From Chitinophagaceae bacterium (lineage in GTDB: Bacteria > Bacteroidota > Bacteroidia > Chitinophagales > Chitinophagaceae): 64,000 bases of DNA. Shown here piece by piece: positions 32,677-40,539 of this stretch. The notes below the pieces were generated by a model. The model saw only the letters and a list, made by a program, of their open reading frames with translations. It searched no databases and was not told the origin of the DNA. A program made the position numbers and the translations under genes. Where the stretch lies: assembly GCA_013140985.1 (NCBI GenBank), contig JABFRU010000047.1, positions 1 to 64,000 of the forward strand, written 5' to 3'. The first letter of the stretch is position 1. Every line of letters begins with the position of its first letter.

Positions 32677-33060
32677 ATGACGGAAAATGAATTAGCTGCA
32701 ATTGCGGTTGACGTTTGTTTTAAAATACATACAACTCTCGGACCCGGTTTATTGGAGAGTGTTTACGAAGCTGCATTTGCATACGAATTGGATAAAAGGA
32801 AGATTCCCTTTACCCGACAACAAGGAGTGGTAACGAAATACGAAGACTTTGTTCTTGATGTTGGATTCAGAACAGATATAATTATGGATAATAAGCTCAT
32901 CGTTGAAATCAAATCCGTCGAACACTTGGATAAATCACATCATAAAACCTTGCTTACCTATTTAAAACTATCGGGAATAAAGCTTGGGATATTGGTAAAT
33001 TTTAATGTCAACTTGATTAAAGAGGGTATTCATAGGAAAATATATGGCCAGCTTCTTTAA
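32677..33060 (+). CDS. GxxExxY protein, PD-(D/E)XK-like
   Basis: A 127-residue protein with the naming motif Gly24-x-x-Glu27-x-x-Tyr30 (GLLESVY) and a later Asp67 … Glu77-Ile-Lys79 (DIIMDNKLIVEIK), the order of a PD-(D/E)XK nuclease core. That the motif is intact suggests catalytic ability. GxxExxY proteins are widespread in Bacteroidota and elsewhere without established function. It is the only gene between two 29-base inverted repeats, with 26 bases between the left arm and its ATG and 4 bases between its stop and the right arm. Confidence 0.9.
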   Translation: MTENELAAIAVDVCFKIHTTLGPGLLESVYEAAFAYELDKRKIPFTRQQGVVTKYEDFVLDVGFRTDIIMDNKLIVEIKSVEHLDKSHHKTLLTYLKLSGIKLGILVNFNVNLIKEGIHRKIYGQLL

Positions 33061-33064
33061 AAAA

Positions 33065-33093
33065 TCTTTGTGATCTTTGTGTCTTTGTGGGAA
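33065..33093 (-). repeat. Right 29-bp inverted repeat of the GxxExxY unit
   Basis: Complement begins TTCCCACAAAGACACAAAGA. It ends 5 bases before the GPx ATG, so it lies in the GPx leader. Confidence 0.75.
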
Positions 33094-33098
33094 ACAAA

Positions 33099-33782
33099 AT
33101 GAGAAAACTAAAACGTTTTTTGCTTGTTGTCTTAATATTGCTGGTGGCTTTCACCGGCTATGTGATGTACGTCAACCGAAATTCAAAGAATATGACCCTG
33201 CGACAAAAAGTGTTGAAAGCGGTTTACCCGGCATTTATGTGGTGGACGAAAATGCGGGGCAAGAATGTTACAGAACTAAAGAATGAACAGAAACAACCAC
33301 CTGTTTCATTTTATTCGGTAAAAGGAACAGCGAATGATGGTTCTTCTTTTGATTTTGAAACGCTGAGAGGGAAAAAAGTATTGCTGGTAAATACCGCCAG
33401 CAATTGTGGCTATACGGAGCAATATGAATCCTTGCAAAAATTGTATGATCAGCATAAAGAACACCTGTTGGTAATTGGTTTCCCGGCCAATGATTTTAAA
33501 CAACAGGAAAAAGGAACCAATGAAGAGATAGCAGCATTTTGCAAAGCCAATTTTGGCGTCAACTTTCCGCTGATGCAAAAAAGTTCAGTAATAAAAGGCA
33601 CTGATCAAAACCCGGTATATAAATGGCTGACCGATTCCACACTCAACGGATGGAATAACAAAGCTCCTTCATGGAATTTTTGCAAATATATCGTCAATGA
33701 AAATGGAGTACTGACCAATTATTTTGGTTCATCCATTTCTCCGATGAGCAAAGAAATGTTGAAAGCTATCAATAAGGAATAA
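33099..33782 (+). CDS. Membrane-anchored glutathione peroxidase-like protein
   Basis: A 227-residue protein from the ATG at 33099; a GTG at 33087 in the same frame lies within the repeat and is unlikely. The N-terminus (MRKLKRFLLVVLILLVAFTG) is a single membrane anchor. The GPx domain follows, with peroxidatic Cys103 in NTASNCGYTEQYE, the IGFPANDFKQQEKG block and the Trp in APSWNF. It would reduce peroxides at the envelope, with thioredoxin as the probable reductant as for other bacterial Cys-GPx proteins. It is 3 bases from the next gene. Confidence 0.9.
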   Translation: MRKLKRFLLVVLILLVAFTGYVMYVNRNSKNMTLRQKVLKAVYPAFMWWTKMRGKNVTELKNEQKQPPVSFYSVKGTANDGSSFDFETLRGKKVLLVNTASNCGYTEQYESLQKLYDQHKEHLLVIGFPANDFKQQEKGTNEEIAAFCKANFGVNFPLMQKSSVIKGTDQNPVYKWLTDSTLNGWNNKAPSWNFCKYIVNENGVLTNYFGSSISPMSKEMLKAINKE

Positions 33783-33785
33783 TTC

Positions 33786-34031
33786 ATGAATTATAACGAC
33801 ATAATTGGCACAGTTGGAGTTGGGCTGATACTCGTTGCTTACTTCTGCAATATATTCGGGTGGATAAATGGAAAGAACATACTGTTCTTTATCCTGAACA
33901 TCGTTGGTGCAGGCATGGCCTGCTATGCTTCTGCGCTCATTAACTACATACCGTTTGTTATTCTGGAAGGTATTTGGACATTGGTGTCCCTGTTGGGGTT
34001 AGCTAAAAGTCTAAAGAGGAGGAAAGCTTAA
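33786..34031 (+). CDS. CBU_0592-like small membrane protein
   Basis: An 81-residue protein with three hydrophobic segments, opening MNYNDIIGTVGVGLILVAYF and containing LNIVGAGMACYASALINYIP and FVILEGIWTLVSL. It resembles the CBU_0592 family of unknown function. It starts 3 bases after the GPx gene and is likely co-transcribed with it. A short basic tail (KSLKRRKA) is expected to be cytoplasmic. Confidence 0.75.
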   Translation: MNYNDIIGTVGVGLILVAYFCNIFGWINGKNILFFILNIVGAGMACYASALINYIPFVILEGIWTLVSLLGLAKSLKRRKA

Positions 34032-34037
34032 AACAGC

Positions 34038-34580
34038 CTACTCCACTTTAAACGATTCTATCATCTTCCTTACCATGCCGATGTTTTTTTTGTAAAACTC
34101 ATCTTCGGAAGTAAATGTAAGGGCATATAGCTTTTCCTTTATGATGGCTACTTTTTGCAGAATGTGCAGGTAATAGGTGTCATTTCCACTGGCTTGGGTA
34201 CAGGAGTATTCTATTTCGTAGGCAGTAACATTGTTCCAGTTGGAATAACCGGAATTGATGATCTTAAAATCAGACAGGTTCTCAGAAAGTGTTTTTGTAA
34301 TATCTGTCTCTGCCATTTGTATGGTAACACTTTTGTCAACAGATCTTGGTACAATACAGTTGAGGTTATCCCTGAAATTATCCGTTTCAGATTCGGCGTA
34401 GCTTGTAATAAAGAAGCGGGCCTTTTCCGTTGGCGGTTTCAGTTGCCAGTCCGATGGGTATTGCATCGTAAGATTATATAGTGAATCTGTATGCGTAAGC
34501 CATTTAACCGGTGAACTTCCGGGTTGCGCTGTTGCTGAAAAAAAGATGAACAAAGAAGCTGCTAAAAAGGATGTTTTCAT
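34038..34580 (-). CDS. PsbP-like secreted protein
   Basis: A 180-residue exported protein, signal peptide MKTSFLAASLFIFFSATAQ. The mature domain has SLYNLTMQYPSDWQLKPPTE and later ALTFTSEDEFYKKNIGMVRK, then MIESFKV, typical of the PsbP/MOG1 fold seen in many Bacteroidota lipoproteins and periplasmic proteins (YPxdW … then F..ml.SF). No lipobox is present. Function unknown. It is convergent with the small membrane protein gene. Confidence 0.75.
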   Translation of the reverse strand: MKTSFLAASLFIFFSATAQPGSSPVKWLTHTDSLYNLTMQYPSDWQLKPPTEKARFFITSYAESETDNFRDNLNCIVPRSVDKSVTIQMAETDITKTLSENLSDFKIINSGYSNWNNVTAYEIEYSCTQASGNDTYYLHILQKVAIIKEKLYALTFTSEDEFYKKNIGMVRKMIESFKVE

Positions 34581-34619
34581 GTTTCAGTTTGAATGGGTAA
34601 AGTAATAACTTCTTGGAAC

Positions 34620-35690
34620 CTAATGCACAGGGCATTTTTCATGATAATTCACCAACTCGATCGGTGTTTTTTCAAATTCATAACCGCTGTACGTTCTGGC
34701 AATATCATCAAATACTTCGTTGATCTCCTCTTCTGTTTTTAAGGTCACCAGTTTATTCCTGAATTCTTTGATATTAGGCAAGCCTTTTAAATAATTGGCA
34801 TAATGACGGCGCATTTCATTGATACCAACAATTGGGTTTTTCCATTCAATGGATCGGCGAAGATGTTTCCTGCAAACAAATAAACGGTCTTCAATGGTAG
34901 GAGCAGGAAGATGCTCTCCGGTTCTTACAAAATGTTTTATTTCATTAAATATCCAGGGATAGCCTATTGCAGCTCTGCCGATCATGATACCATCAACACC
35001 ATAACGGTTCTTATATTCCAAAGCTTTTTCAGGCGAGTCAATATCACCATTGCCAAAAATGGGGATAGTGATCCTCGGATTGTTTTTTATTTTACCGATC
35101 AGTGTCCAGTCAGCTTCACCTTTATACATCTGTGTTCTTGTTCTGCCATGGATCGCCAATGCTTTGATGCCGGCATCCTGCAAACGTTCAGTAACTTCTT
35201 CAATGTTCTTTGTCTTATCATCCCACCCCAACCTTGTTTTTACCGTAACAGGAAGCGATGTTGCTTTCACAACAGCCGATGTCAACCGCACCATCAGGTC
35301 AATATCTTTTAAAACACCGGCGCCGGCGCCTTTCATTGCCACTTTTTTTACCGGGCATCCAAAGTTGATATCGAGAAGATCAGGATTAGTTACCTCAACA
35401 ATTTTTGCAGCCAGGGCAAGACTCTCTTCATCACCACCAAATATCTGGATGCCGACAGGTCTTTCATATTCGAATATGTCTAATTTCTTCCGGCTTTTGA
35501 TCGCATCTCTTATCAAACCTTCAGAGGAAATGAATTCGGTGTACATCAAATCGGCGCCATTATCCTTGCAAACGGCACGGAAGGGCGGATCGCTTACATC
35601 CTCCATCGGGGCGAGGAGAAGCGGGAAATCAGGAAGTTGTATGTTGCCTATCTTTACCACTTTGTCAGAATAAAAGCCCTCCGTCGCCAA
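34620..35690 (-). CDS. tRNA-dihydrouridine synthase
   Basis: A ~350-residue flavoenzyme that reduces uridine in tRNA D-loops. Characteristic motifs: LLLAPMEDVSDPPFRAVCKD, INFGCPVKKV with the catalytic Cys, VTVKTRLGWDD, HGRTRTQMYKGEADW and IPIFGNGDIDSPEKALEYKN plus IGRAAIGYPWIF. Layout matches DusB-type enzymes. The longest frame begins with a TTG at 35690 inside a hairpin; a GTG at 35660 (VVKIGNIQLPDF) is an equally good start. A -7 element (TAAATTTG, 35708-35715, minus) fits a transcription start near 35700. Confidence 0.93.
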   Translation of the reverse strand: MATEGFYSDKVVKIGNIQLPDFPLLLAPMEDVSDPPFRAVCKDNGADLMYTEFISSEGLIRDAIKSRKKLDIFEYERPVGIQIFGGDEESLALAAKIVEVTNPDLLDINFGCPVKKVAMKGAGAGVLKDIDLMVRLTSAVVKATSLPVTVKTRLGWDDKTKNIEEVTERLQDAGIKALAIHGRTRTQMYKGEADWTLIGKIKNNPRITIPIFGNGDIDSPEKALEYKNRYGVDGIMIGRAAIGYPWIFNEIKHFVRTGEHLPAPTIEDRLFVCRKHLRRSIEWKNPIVGINEMRRHYANYLKGLPNIKEFRNKLVTLKTEEEINEVFDDIARTYSGYEFEKTPIELVNYHEKCPVH

Positions 35691-35735
35691 AGCTTTGGAG
35701 GGCGATGCAAATTTACATTTTAATCGCTGAAATCT

Positions 35736-36686
35736 ATGTACGATAAGGATTCAAAAGGCATTTCATTCACAGCCGGTTTTTTTATGCTGATCGCATTTAC
35801 GATCGCTGCCAGTGTGCTTGCTTATGTAATAAGTAAATATGTATGGCAATCGATGACAGGTCTGGATTTTTCAATGATGCTGGAGGCTTCAAAAAATCCG
35901 GCCAACAGGGATGCGGTCAGGGTGGTGCATTGTATATCTGCTGTAGTGGGATTTCTTTTGCCGGCCATTGTCACTGCATGGGCACTTAATCACAGGCCTA
36001 TGAAGCTGATGGGCTTTACTCCGAAAATGAACTGGCAGCAAATAGCCATTGTTTGTGTGATCATGTTTACTGCTCTTTGGGTGTCCACCTCTTTTTCATA
36101 TTTGAATGATCATTTGCCTTTATCCGATTCACTGAGACAGACGTTCGATAAAATGGAACAGGAATATACTCAGCAGGCATCGGCGATATTAGGTCTTACT
36201 AATATCAGCGAATATTTGATTGCAATAGCAATGATGGCTATCATTCCGGCTGTTTGCGAGGAAGCCTTATTCAGGGGTGGATTACAGAATTATTTGACCC
36301 GTGCTACCCGCAAGCCATGGCTTTCTATTATTATTGTAAGCATCATCTTCAGTGCTCTTCATTTTTCTTTTTATGGATTTCTTTCCAGGTTATTTCTGGG
36401 GATCGTATTGGGGTTGATCTTTGAATATTCAGGAAAACTTTGGCTCAGCATTATCGCCCATTTTTTCAATAATGCATTTGCCGTTACGGTAGTTTATATA
36501 ATGAGTCAAAACGGAAAGCCAATAAACGAAGCAATGGCCGAAAACGATGGCACCTGGGCGGGAGTATTGGCATTGCCGGTTGTCATTGCATTACTGATAT
36601 TCTTTAAAAAGATCGCCGGCAAACCCAAAGAATTTCCCGACGGAACAGTAAAAAATGAAGAACTGCGGAACACTCCTTTCTATTAA
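35736..36686 (+). CDS. CPBP family intramembrane glutamic endopeptidase
   Basis: A 316-residue multi-pass membrane protein of the CPBP/Abi family, related to eukaryotic Rce1. It contains the catalytic EE-R motif (VCEEALFRGGLQ), the HxxxG-like LHFSFYGFLSRL and the FxxN/D box HFFNNAFAV. About eight hydrophobic segments are visible. The substrate is unknown. The cdsA gene follows after 12 bases, so the two may share a transcript. Confidence 0.9.
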   Translation: MYDKDSKGISFTAGFFMLIAFTIAASVLAYVISKYVWQSMTGLDFSMMLEASKNPANRDAVRVVHCISAVVGFLLPAIVTAWALNHRPMKLMGFTPKMNWQQIAIVCVIMFTALWVSTSFSYLNDHLPLSDSLRQTFDKMEQEYTQQASAILGLTNISEYLIAIAMMAIIPAVCEEALFRGGLQNYLTRATRKPWLSIIIVSIIFSALHFSFYGFLSRLFLGIVLGLIFEYSGKLWLSIIAHFFNNAFAVTVVYIMSQNGKPINEAMAENDGTWAGVLALPVVIALLIFFKKIAGKPKEFPDGTVKNEELRNTPFY

Positions 36687-36698
36687 ACGATTTTATCC

Positions 36699-37586
36699 AT
36701 GGCTTTCAACCGGCAAACATTTAAAACAAGGGCATTGACCGCTATTGTATTTGTAGTGGTGATGCTGGCCGGTTTGCTTATCAATCATTGGAGCTTTCTT
36801 ATTTTATTTTCTATCATTCATTTCGGCTGCTGGTGGGAATATTTAAAGCTCACGGAGAAAATTCATAAGACCAACTTTCATGTTTATACTAAGCTGGGTT
36901 TTATGGTAATGGGTTTTGGATTGATGTTATGGTTTTGCGGGCCGGTTTATCAAATCAATAGTTATAGTTTAAAAGAAAATCTTTCATTGCCGGTATCGGC
37001 GGCAGGATTTGCTTTGTTGCTGATCGGGATATTTCAAAAAAATGCGATTAAGCTGAAAGGATTTGGAATGGCCTTGCTTGGATTGATTTATATTTCTCTT
37101 TGTTGGGGTTTCTTGATAAGCTTATGGCAACAAGGTATTCAGTGGTGCAATATTTCCAACAATACTATGACCAGGGTACCTCATATTTTAATTGCAAGTA
37201 TTTGGATAAATGATACGATGGCTTATATCGTTGGTTCTTTTATCGGGAAAACCTCTTTGTCAAAAATTTCTCCGAAGAAAACCTGGGAAGGTACAATAGG
37301 GGGTATCCTCCTCGCAACAATAATAGTTGCTTTTGCTGCTCCGCAGATATTGGTCGGCCAGTTTTATCAGCCCCTGGTAATATTCTGTGGATTAATTGCA
37401 TTGATCGCATCTGTTGCCGGAACTTTCGGCGACCTGTTTGAATCCAAACTCAAACGAATGGCCGGGGTAAAAGACAGTGGCTCATTAATGCCGGGTCATG
37501 GCGGATTTTTAGATAGATTTGATTCCCTGCTTTTAGCAACACCGGCCGTTTGGTTGTATTTATATATCCTGGTGAATATGCAATAA
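36699..37586 (+). CDS. cdsA: Phosphatidate cytidylyltransferase
   Basis: A 295-residue inner membrane enzyme making CDP-diacylglycerol from phosphatidate and CTP. Multiple hydrophobic helices plus the C-terminal signature are clear: KISPKKTWEGTIGG and the SKLKRMAGVKDSGSLMPGHG, then GFLDRFDSLL block. CDP-DAG feeds the phosphatidylserine decarboxylase branch encoded 760 bases downstream. Confidence 0.95.
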   Translation: MAFNRQTFKTRALTAIVFVVVMLAGLLINHWSFLILFSIIHFGCWWEYLKLTEKIHKTNFHVYTKLGFMVMGFGLMLWFCGPVYQINSYSLKENLSLPVSAAGFALLLIGIFQKNAIKLKGFGMALLGLIYISLCWGFLISLWQQGIQWCNISNNTMTRVPHILIASIWINDTMAYIVGSFIGKTSLSKISPKKTWEGTIGGILLATIIVAFAAPQILVGQFYQPLVIFCGLIALIASVAGTFGDLFESKLKRMAGVKDSGSLMPGHGGFLDRFDSLLLATPAVWLYLYILVNMQ

Positions 37587-37619
37587 GCAGCAATTTTTCA
37601 TCTCATTTGTCATTTTAGT

Positions 37620-38309
37620 ATGCCAAAACCATTTCTTCTACTTCTATTGATCTTGCCGGCCAGCTTGCTTGCGCAAAAAGACAGTACACAAAAAGGATGG
37701 GCTGCTACATTTACTGTTACTGCTGTTCCTATCGGTCAGCCGGGACTTGGGATACAACCCGGTGTTGAATATCGCTTCAATGATCGCTATAGTTTATTGG
37801 CGGAAGTAGCTTTCAGGGCGAACAAAAATATAAGCAAGGATTCATCGGAGTTTGATAAACATTATTTGAAATTCAAAACAGAGTTGCGTTATCATATGCC
37901 CGGCAATAAAGGAAGATGGGGTCATGAGTATTTTGCATTCCAGCTTTCTCATACCACCCGCACATTTACAACCAGGAATGGTTTTTATCATGGCGATCTT
38001 CCCGGCGATAGTGTTTATTATTATAGCCAGGCAGCGATCAAAAGCCCTGTTACTACGGCTTCTGTACAATTCGGAACCATCCTGACAGAAGGCCGGTTTG
38101 CCTTGGATGCATTCATTGGCATTGGCGCCCGTTTTATCAATACCAGTATCAGTGATATAAAAAATCAAGCCAAGGGTATCCATACTCCTGAAGGACTCCA
38201 TTTTACCGCCTCTTATTCGTATGCAGGAAATAAAACGATGTTTCACCTGAATGGCGGTATCCGGTTCATGTGGCATTTCTACCATTTCAAACATCCCCGG
38301 AAGCAATAA
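37620..38309 (+). CDS. Putative outer membrane beta-barrel protein
   Basis: A 229-residue exported protein, signal peptide MPKPFLLLLLILPASLLAQ. Mature part alternates beta strands and turns (GVEYRFNDRYSLLAEVAFRA, LKFKTELRYHMPG, LHFTASYSYAG) and ends HLNGGIRFMWHFYHFKHPR, typical of small barrels of the DUF3575 type. I cannot assign a family firmly. It sits between cdsA and psd. Confidence 0.7.
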   Translation: MPKPFLLLLLILPASLLAQKDSTQKGWAATFTVTAVPIGQPGLGIQPGVEYRFNDRYSLLAEVAFRANKNISKDSSEFDKHYLKFKTELRYHMPGNKGRWGHEYFAFQLSHTTRTFTTRNGFYHGDLPGDSVYYYSQAAIKSPVTTASVQFGTILTEGRFALDAFIGIGARFINTSISDIKNQAKGIHTPEGLHFTASYSYAGNKTMFHLNGGIRFMWHFYHFKHPRKQ

Positions 38310-38345
38310 ACTTTGTTTACTTATTTTTGAGTCTTAACGATCACA

Positions 38346-39002
38346 ATGACGATCCACAAAGAAGGCTATAAGAGTATTGCGATAAGTGTTATCATTTTTG
38401 GCATCATCAATCTCTGTTTCTTTTATTTTTTTAGTTATGCTTCGCCTTTTTTAGGCTGGATAGTTTTTGGAATTACTCTATTTCTTCTTCTTTTCATCAT
38501 TTCTTTTTTCAGGATACCCAAAAGAAAGCTCACCAACCAGGACGATGCTATTGTAGCTCCTGCTGATGGTAAAGTAGTGGCCATTGAAGAAGTGCAGGCC
38601 GATGAATATTTTACCGATCGCCGCATACAAGTTTCTATTTTCATGAGCCCGTTGAATGTACATGTAAATCGTAATCCTGTGAGTGGTGAAGTGGCATACA
38701 GCCAGTATCACAAAGGAAAATATTTAGTGGCATGGCATCCCAAGTCATCCACCGAAAACGAAAGGCATACTGTGGTGTACAGGAAAGACAGCAAAGAATT
38801 ATTGGTAAAACAAATAGCCGGCGCGTTGGCAAAACGCATCATCAATTATTTGCAACCGGGTCAGCCCGTAAAACAAACTGCCGAAATGGGATTCATCAAA
38901 TTTGGTTCAAGAGTTGATCTTTTATTACCATTAGATGCAAAAGTGCAGGTGAAAATCGGAGATAAGCCTAAAGGCGGAGTGACGGTGATTGCTACCTGGT
39001 AG
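38346..39002 (+). CDS. psd: Phosphatidylserine decarboxylase family protein
   Basis: A 218-residue membrane-associated pyruvoyl enzyme making phosphatidylethanolamine from phosphatidylserine. DAIVAPADGKVVAIEEV, the RIQVSIFMSPLNVHVNRNPV block and C-terminal FIKFGSRVDLLLPLD are all present. In the last of these, Gly-Ser is the self-cleavage site that makes the pyruvoyl group. Short length without a long N-terminal extension fits the archaetidylserine-decarboxylase-like subtype. Two hydrophobic segments lie at residues ~10-50. Confidence 0.93.
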   Translation: MTIHKEGYKSIAISVIIFGIINLCFFYFFSYASPFLGWIVFGITLFLLLFIISFFRIPKRKLTNQDDAIVAPADGKVVAIEEVQADEYFTDRRIQVSIFMSPLNVHVNRNPVSGEVAYSQYHKGKYLVAWHPKSSTENERHTVVYRKDSKELLVKQIAGALAKRIINYLQPGQPVKQTAEMGFIKFGSRVDLLLPLDAKVQVKIGDKPKGGVTVIATW

Positions 39003-39005
39003 AAA

Positions 39006-39037
39006 AGCTAATAGCTAACAGCTTTTAGCTATTAGCT
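39006..39037. terminator. Perfect 12-bp inverted repeat between convergent genes
   Basis: AGCTAATAGCTA (39006-39017) pairs with 39026-39037 across an 8-base loop. It sits 4 bases after psd and right at the end of yjjG on the other strand, so it can act for both. Confidence 0.6.
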
Positions 39038-39743
39038 AGAATATATCTTCCAGTTCTTTTAAGGAGTAAACGGTATAAGTAGGCTGCTTCTCATTTATTG
39101 TCAATGGTTCTTTGGTAAGATGATTCACATGAATTTGATCTATGCCCACATTCATGGCGCCTAATATGTCCACCTCCATTGTATCTCCGATCATAATACT
39201 TTCTTCCGGCGCAGCCCCCGTTTTCTGAAATGCATATTCAAAGATCTCTTTGTGCGGTTTCAAACTACTGCTGGCTTCAGAAGTGATCACTTCTTTGAAA
39301 TATTTGTCCAGTCCTGAATATTTCAGTTTGCTGTGCTGTGTTTTTTCAAAACCATTGGTGATAAGGTGCAGGATATATTTTTTGTCAAGCAGGTAGTCTA
39401 ATATCTCTATGGTGTAAGGGAATAATATTTTTCTTGTTGGCAGCAGGTCCAAAAAAACAACACCCATTTCTCTTGCCAGCGGTTCATCGGCAACTTTAAA
39501 ATCCAGTAATGCCAGCCACATTCTTTTCCATCTCAATTCATCTACTTTAATGTACCCGTTCCGGTAACGGTCCCAGAGTTTATCATTATGGACGAGATAG
39601 TTTTTATGGAACAGGTCAAAATCATTGATGCCCTTTGCCTGCAGGTTCATCGTTTGATAAAGCTCCTGCAATGTCTGCCGGCTATTGGCTTCAAAATCCC
39701 ACAGCGTATGATCCAGGTCGAAGAAAAGGTGTTTGTATTTCAT
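39036..39743 (-). CDS. HAD hydrolase, YjjG-type nucleotidase
   Basis: A 235-residue phosphatase. Asp9 and Asp11 of FFDLDHTLWDF are the HAD nucleophile and acid; TNGFEKTQHSKL, the Lys motif and IMIGDTMEVDILGAMNVGID complete motifs II-IV. Subfamily traits fit noncanonical pyrimidine nucleotidase YjjG. I chose the ATG at 39743; a TTG one codon upstream is less likely. Confidence 0.9.
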   Translation of the reverse strand: MKYKHLFFDLDHTLWDFEANSRQTLQELYQTMNLQAKGINDFDLFHKNYLVHNDKLWDRYRNGYIKVDELRWKRMWLALLDFKVADEPLAREMGVVFLDLLPTRKILFPYTIEILDYLLDKKYILHLITNGFEKTQHSKLKYSGLDKYFKEVITSEASSSLKPHKEIFEYAFQKTGAAPEESIMIGDTMEVDILGAMNVGIDQIHVNHLTKEPLTINEKQPTYTVYSLKELEDIF

Positions 39744-39784
39744 CAATGCAAAAAAATAATAGATGCAAAAGAAAGATTTTTTTC

Positions 39785-40531
39785 TTACAAAGACTTTAAT
39801 CGTTGAATTACTTCCTCCCTTCGCCTTCGGGATATTTCTACTTTTGAATTATCCACTAAAGTGAGGAGGCCGTCGCCGCTGTAATTTACCACATGGGCCT
39901 TGTTAACAATATGCGATTTGTGGATTCGGATAAAACCATGATTACTGAGGATTTCTTCATACTCTTTTAATGTCCTGGAAGTAACCAACGTTTTGTTCCC
40001 GGTAAAATAGAATTTGGTGTAGTTGCTTTCCCCCTCCAACCGGATGATCTCTTCGGTCTTGTAAAAAAAAGTGCCTTGGGTGGTAGGCAATGCCAGCTTG
40101 AATCCCTTGCTATCTGCAGCATGTATATTATGCAAGAAATTATTGTATAAAGGCCGGTTGCTAATTGCAGAAGATAGTTTACCCATATATCGTTTTATCG
40201 CCTGCTGCAGTTCATCGCCATCAATAGGCTTCATCAGGTAGTCTAAGGCGCTGAAGCGGATGGCTTCAATAGCATATTGATCATGGGCTGTTGTAAAAAT
40301 AATATTGAAATTTATTTCGGGTAGTTGCTTCAATAATCCAAAGCCCGTCATCAAAGGCATTTGAATATCCAGGAACAACAGGTCCGGCTGATACGTTTTA
40401 AGCAACCGCAAACCATCATGGGGATCGTTAGTGCTTTTCAATTCACTTATTTCCGGTACATAGTGGGAAAGCAGCAATGTAAGTGTCTTTACTGCGGAAG
40501 GCTCATCATCTATTATTAAAGCTTTTATCAT
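39785..40531 (-). CDS. LytTR response regulator
   Basis: A 248-residue regulator. Receiver domain: acidic pocket LIIDDEPSAV, phospho-acceptor Asp55 in LLFLDIQMPLMTGF, then FTTAHDQYAIEAI and DYLMKPIDGDEL with the conserved Lys. C-terminal LytTR DNA-binding domain (EIIRLEGESNYTKFYFTGNK, then FIRIHKSHIVNKAHVV). It is 8 bases downstream of the large histidine kinase and should be its cognate partner. Confidence 0.95.
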   Translation of the reverse strand: MIKALIIDDEPSAVKTLTLLLSHYVPEISELKSTNDPHDGLRLLKTYQPDLLFLDIQMPLMTGFGLLKQLPEINFNIIFTTAHDQYAIEAIRFSALDYLMKPIDGDELQQAIKRYMGKLSSAISNRPLYNNFLHNIHAADSKGFKLALPTTQGTFFYKTEEIIRLEGESNYTKFYFTGNKTLVTSRTLKEYEEILSNHGFIRIHKSHIVNKAHVVNYSGDGLLTLVDNSKVEISRRRREEVIQRLKSL

Positions 40532-40539
40532 ATTTGGAT

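Larger units (their letters stand above)
32622..33093. mobile_element. Inverted-repeat-bounded GxxExxY element (candidate)
   Basis: A 29-base repeat TTCCCACAAAG… at 32622-32650 and its inverted partner at 33065-33093 (26 of 29 identical) bound a 472-base unit whose only gene is GxxExxY. No target duplication is visible. The arms fall just after the ALDH stop and just before the GPx start. The same repeat pair exists at 15897-15971 without a gene. The element behaves like a REP/REPIN-type unit with an associated nuclease-like gene; mobility is inferred. Confidence 0.55.

Noticed and set aside
33087-33098. GTG start for the glutathione peroxidase
   Set aside because: It lies inside the 29-bp repeat arm; the ATG at 33099 gives a normal membrane anchor.
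35050-35673. Long open frame on the plus strand opposite the dihydrouridine synthase gene
   Set aside because: It is antisense to a gene with all Dus motifs, and its product is a low-complexity Ser/Ala/Ile sequence with no recognisable domain.
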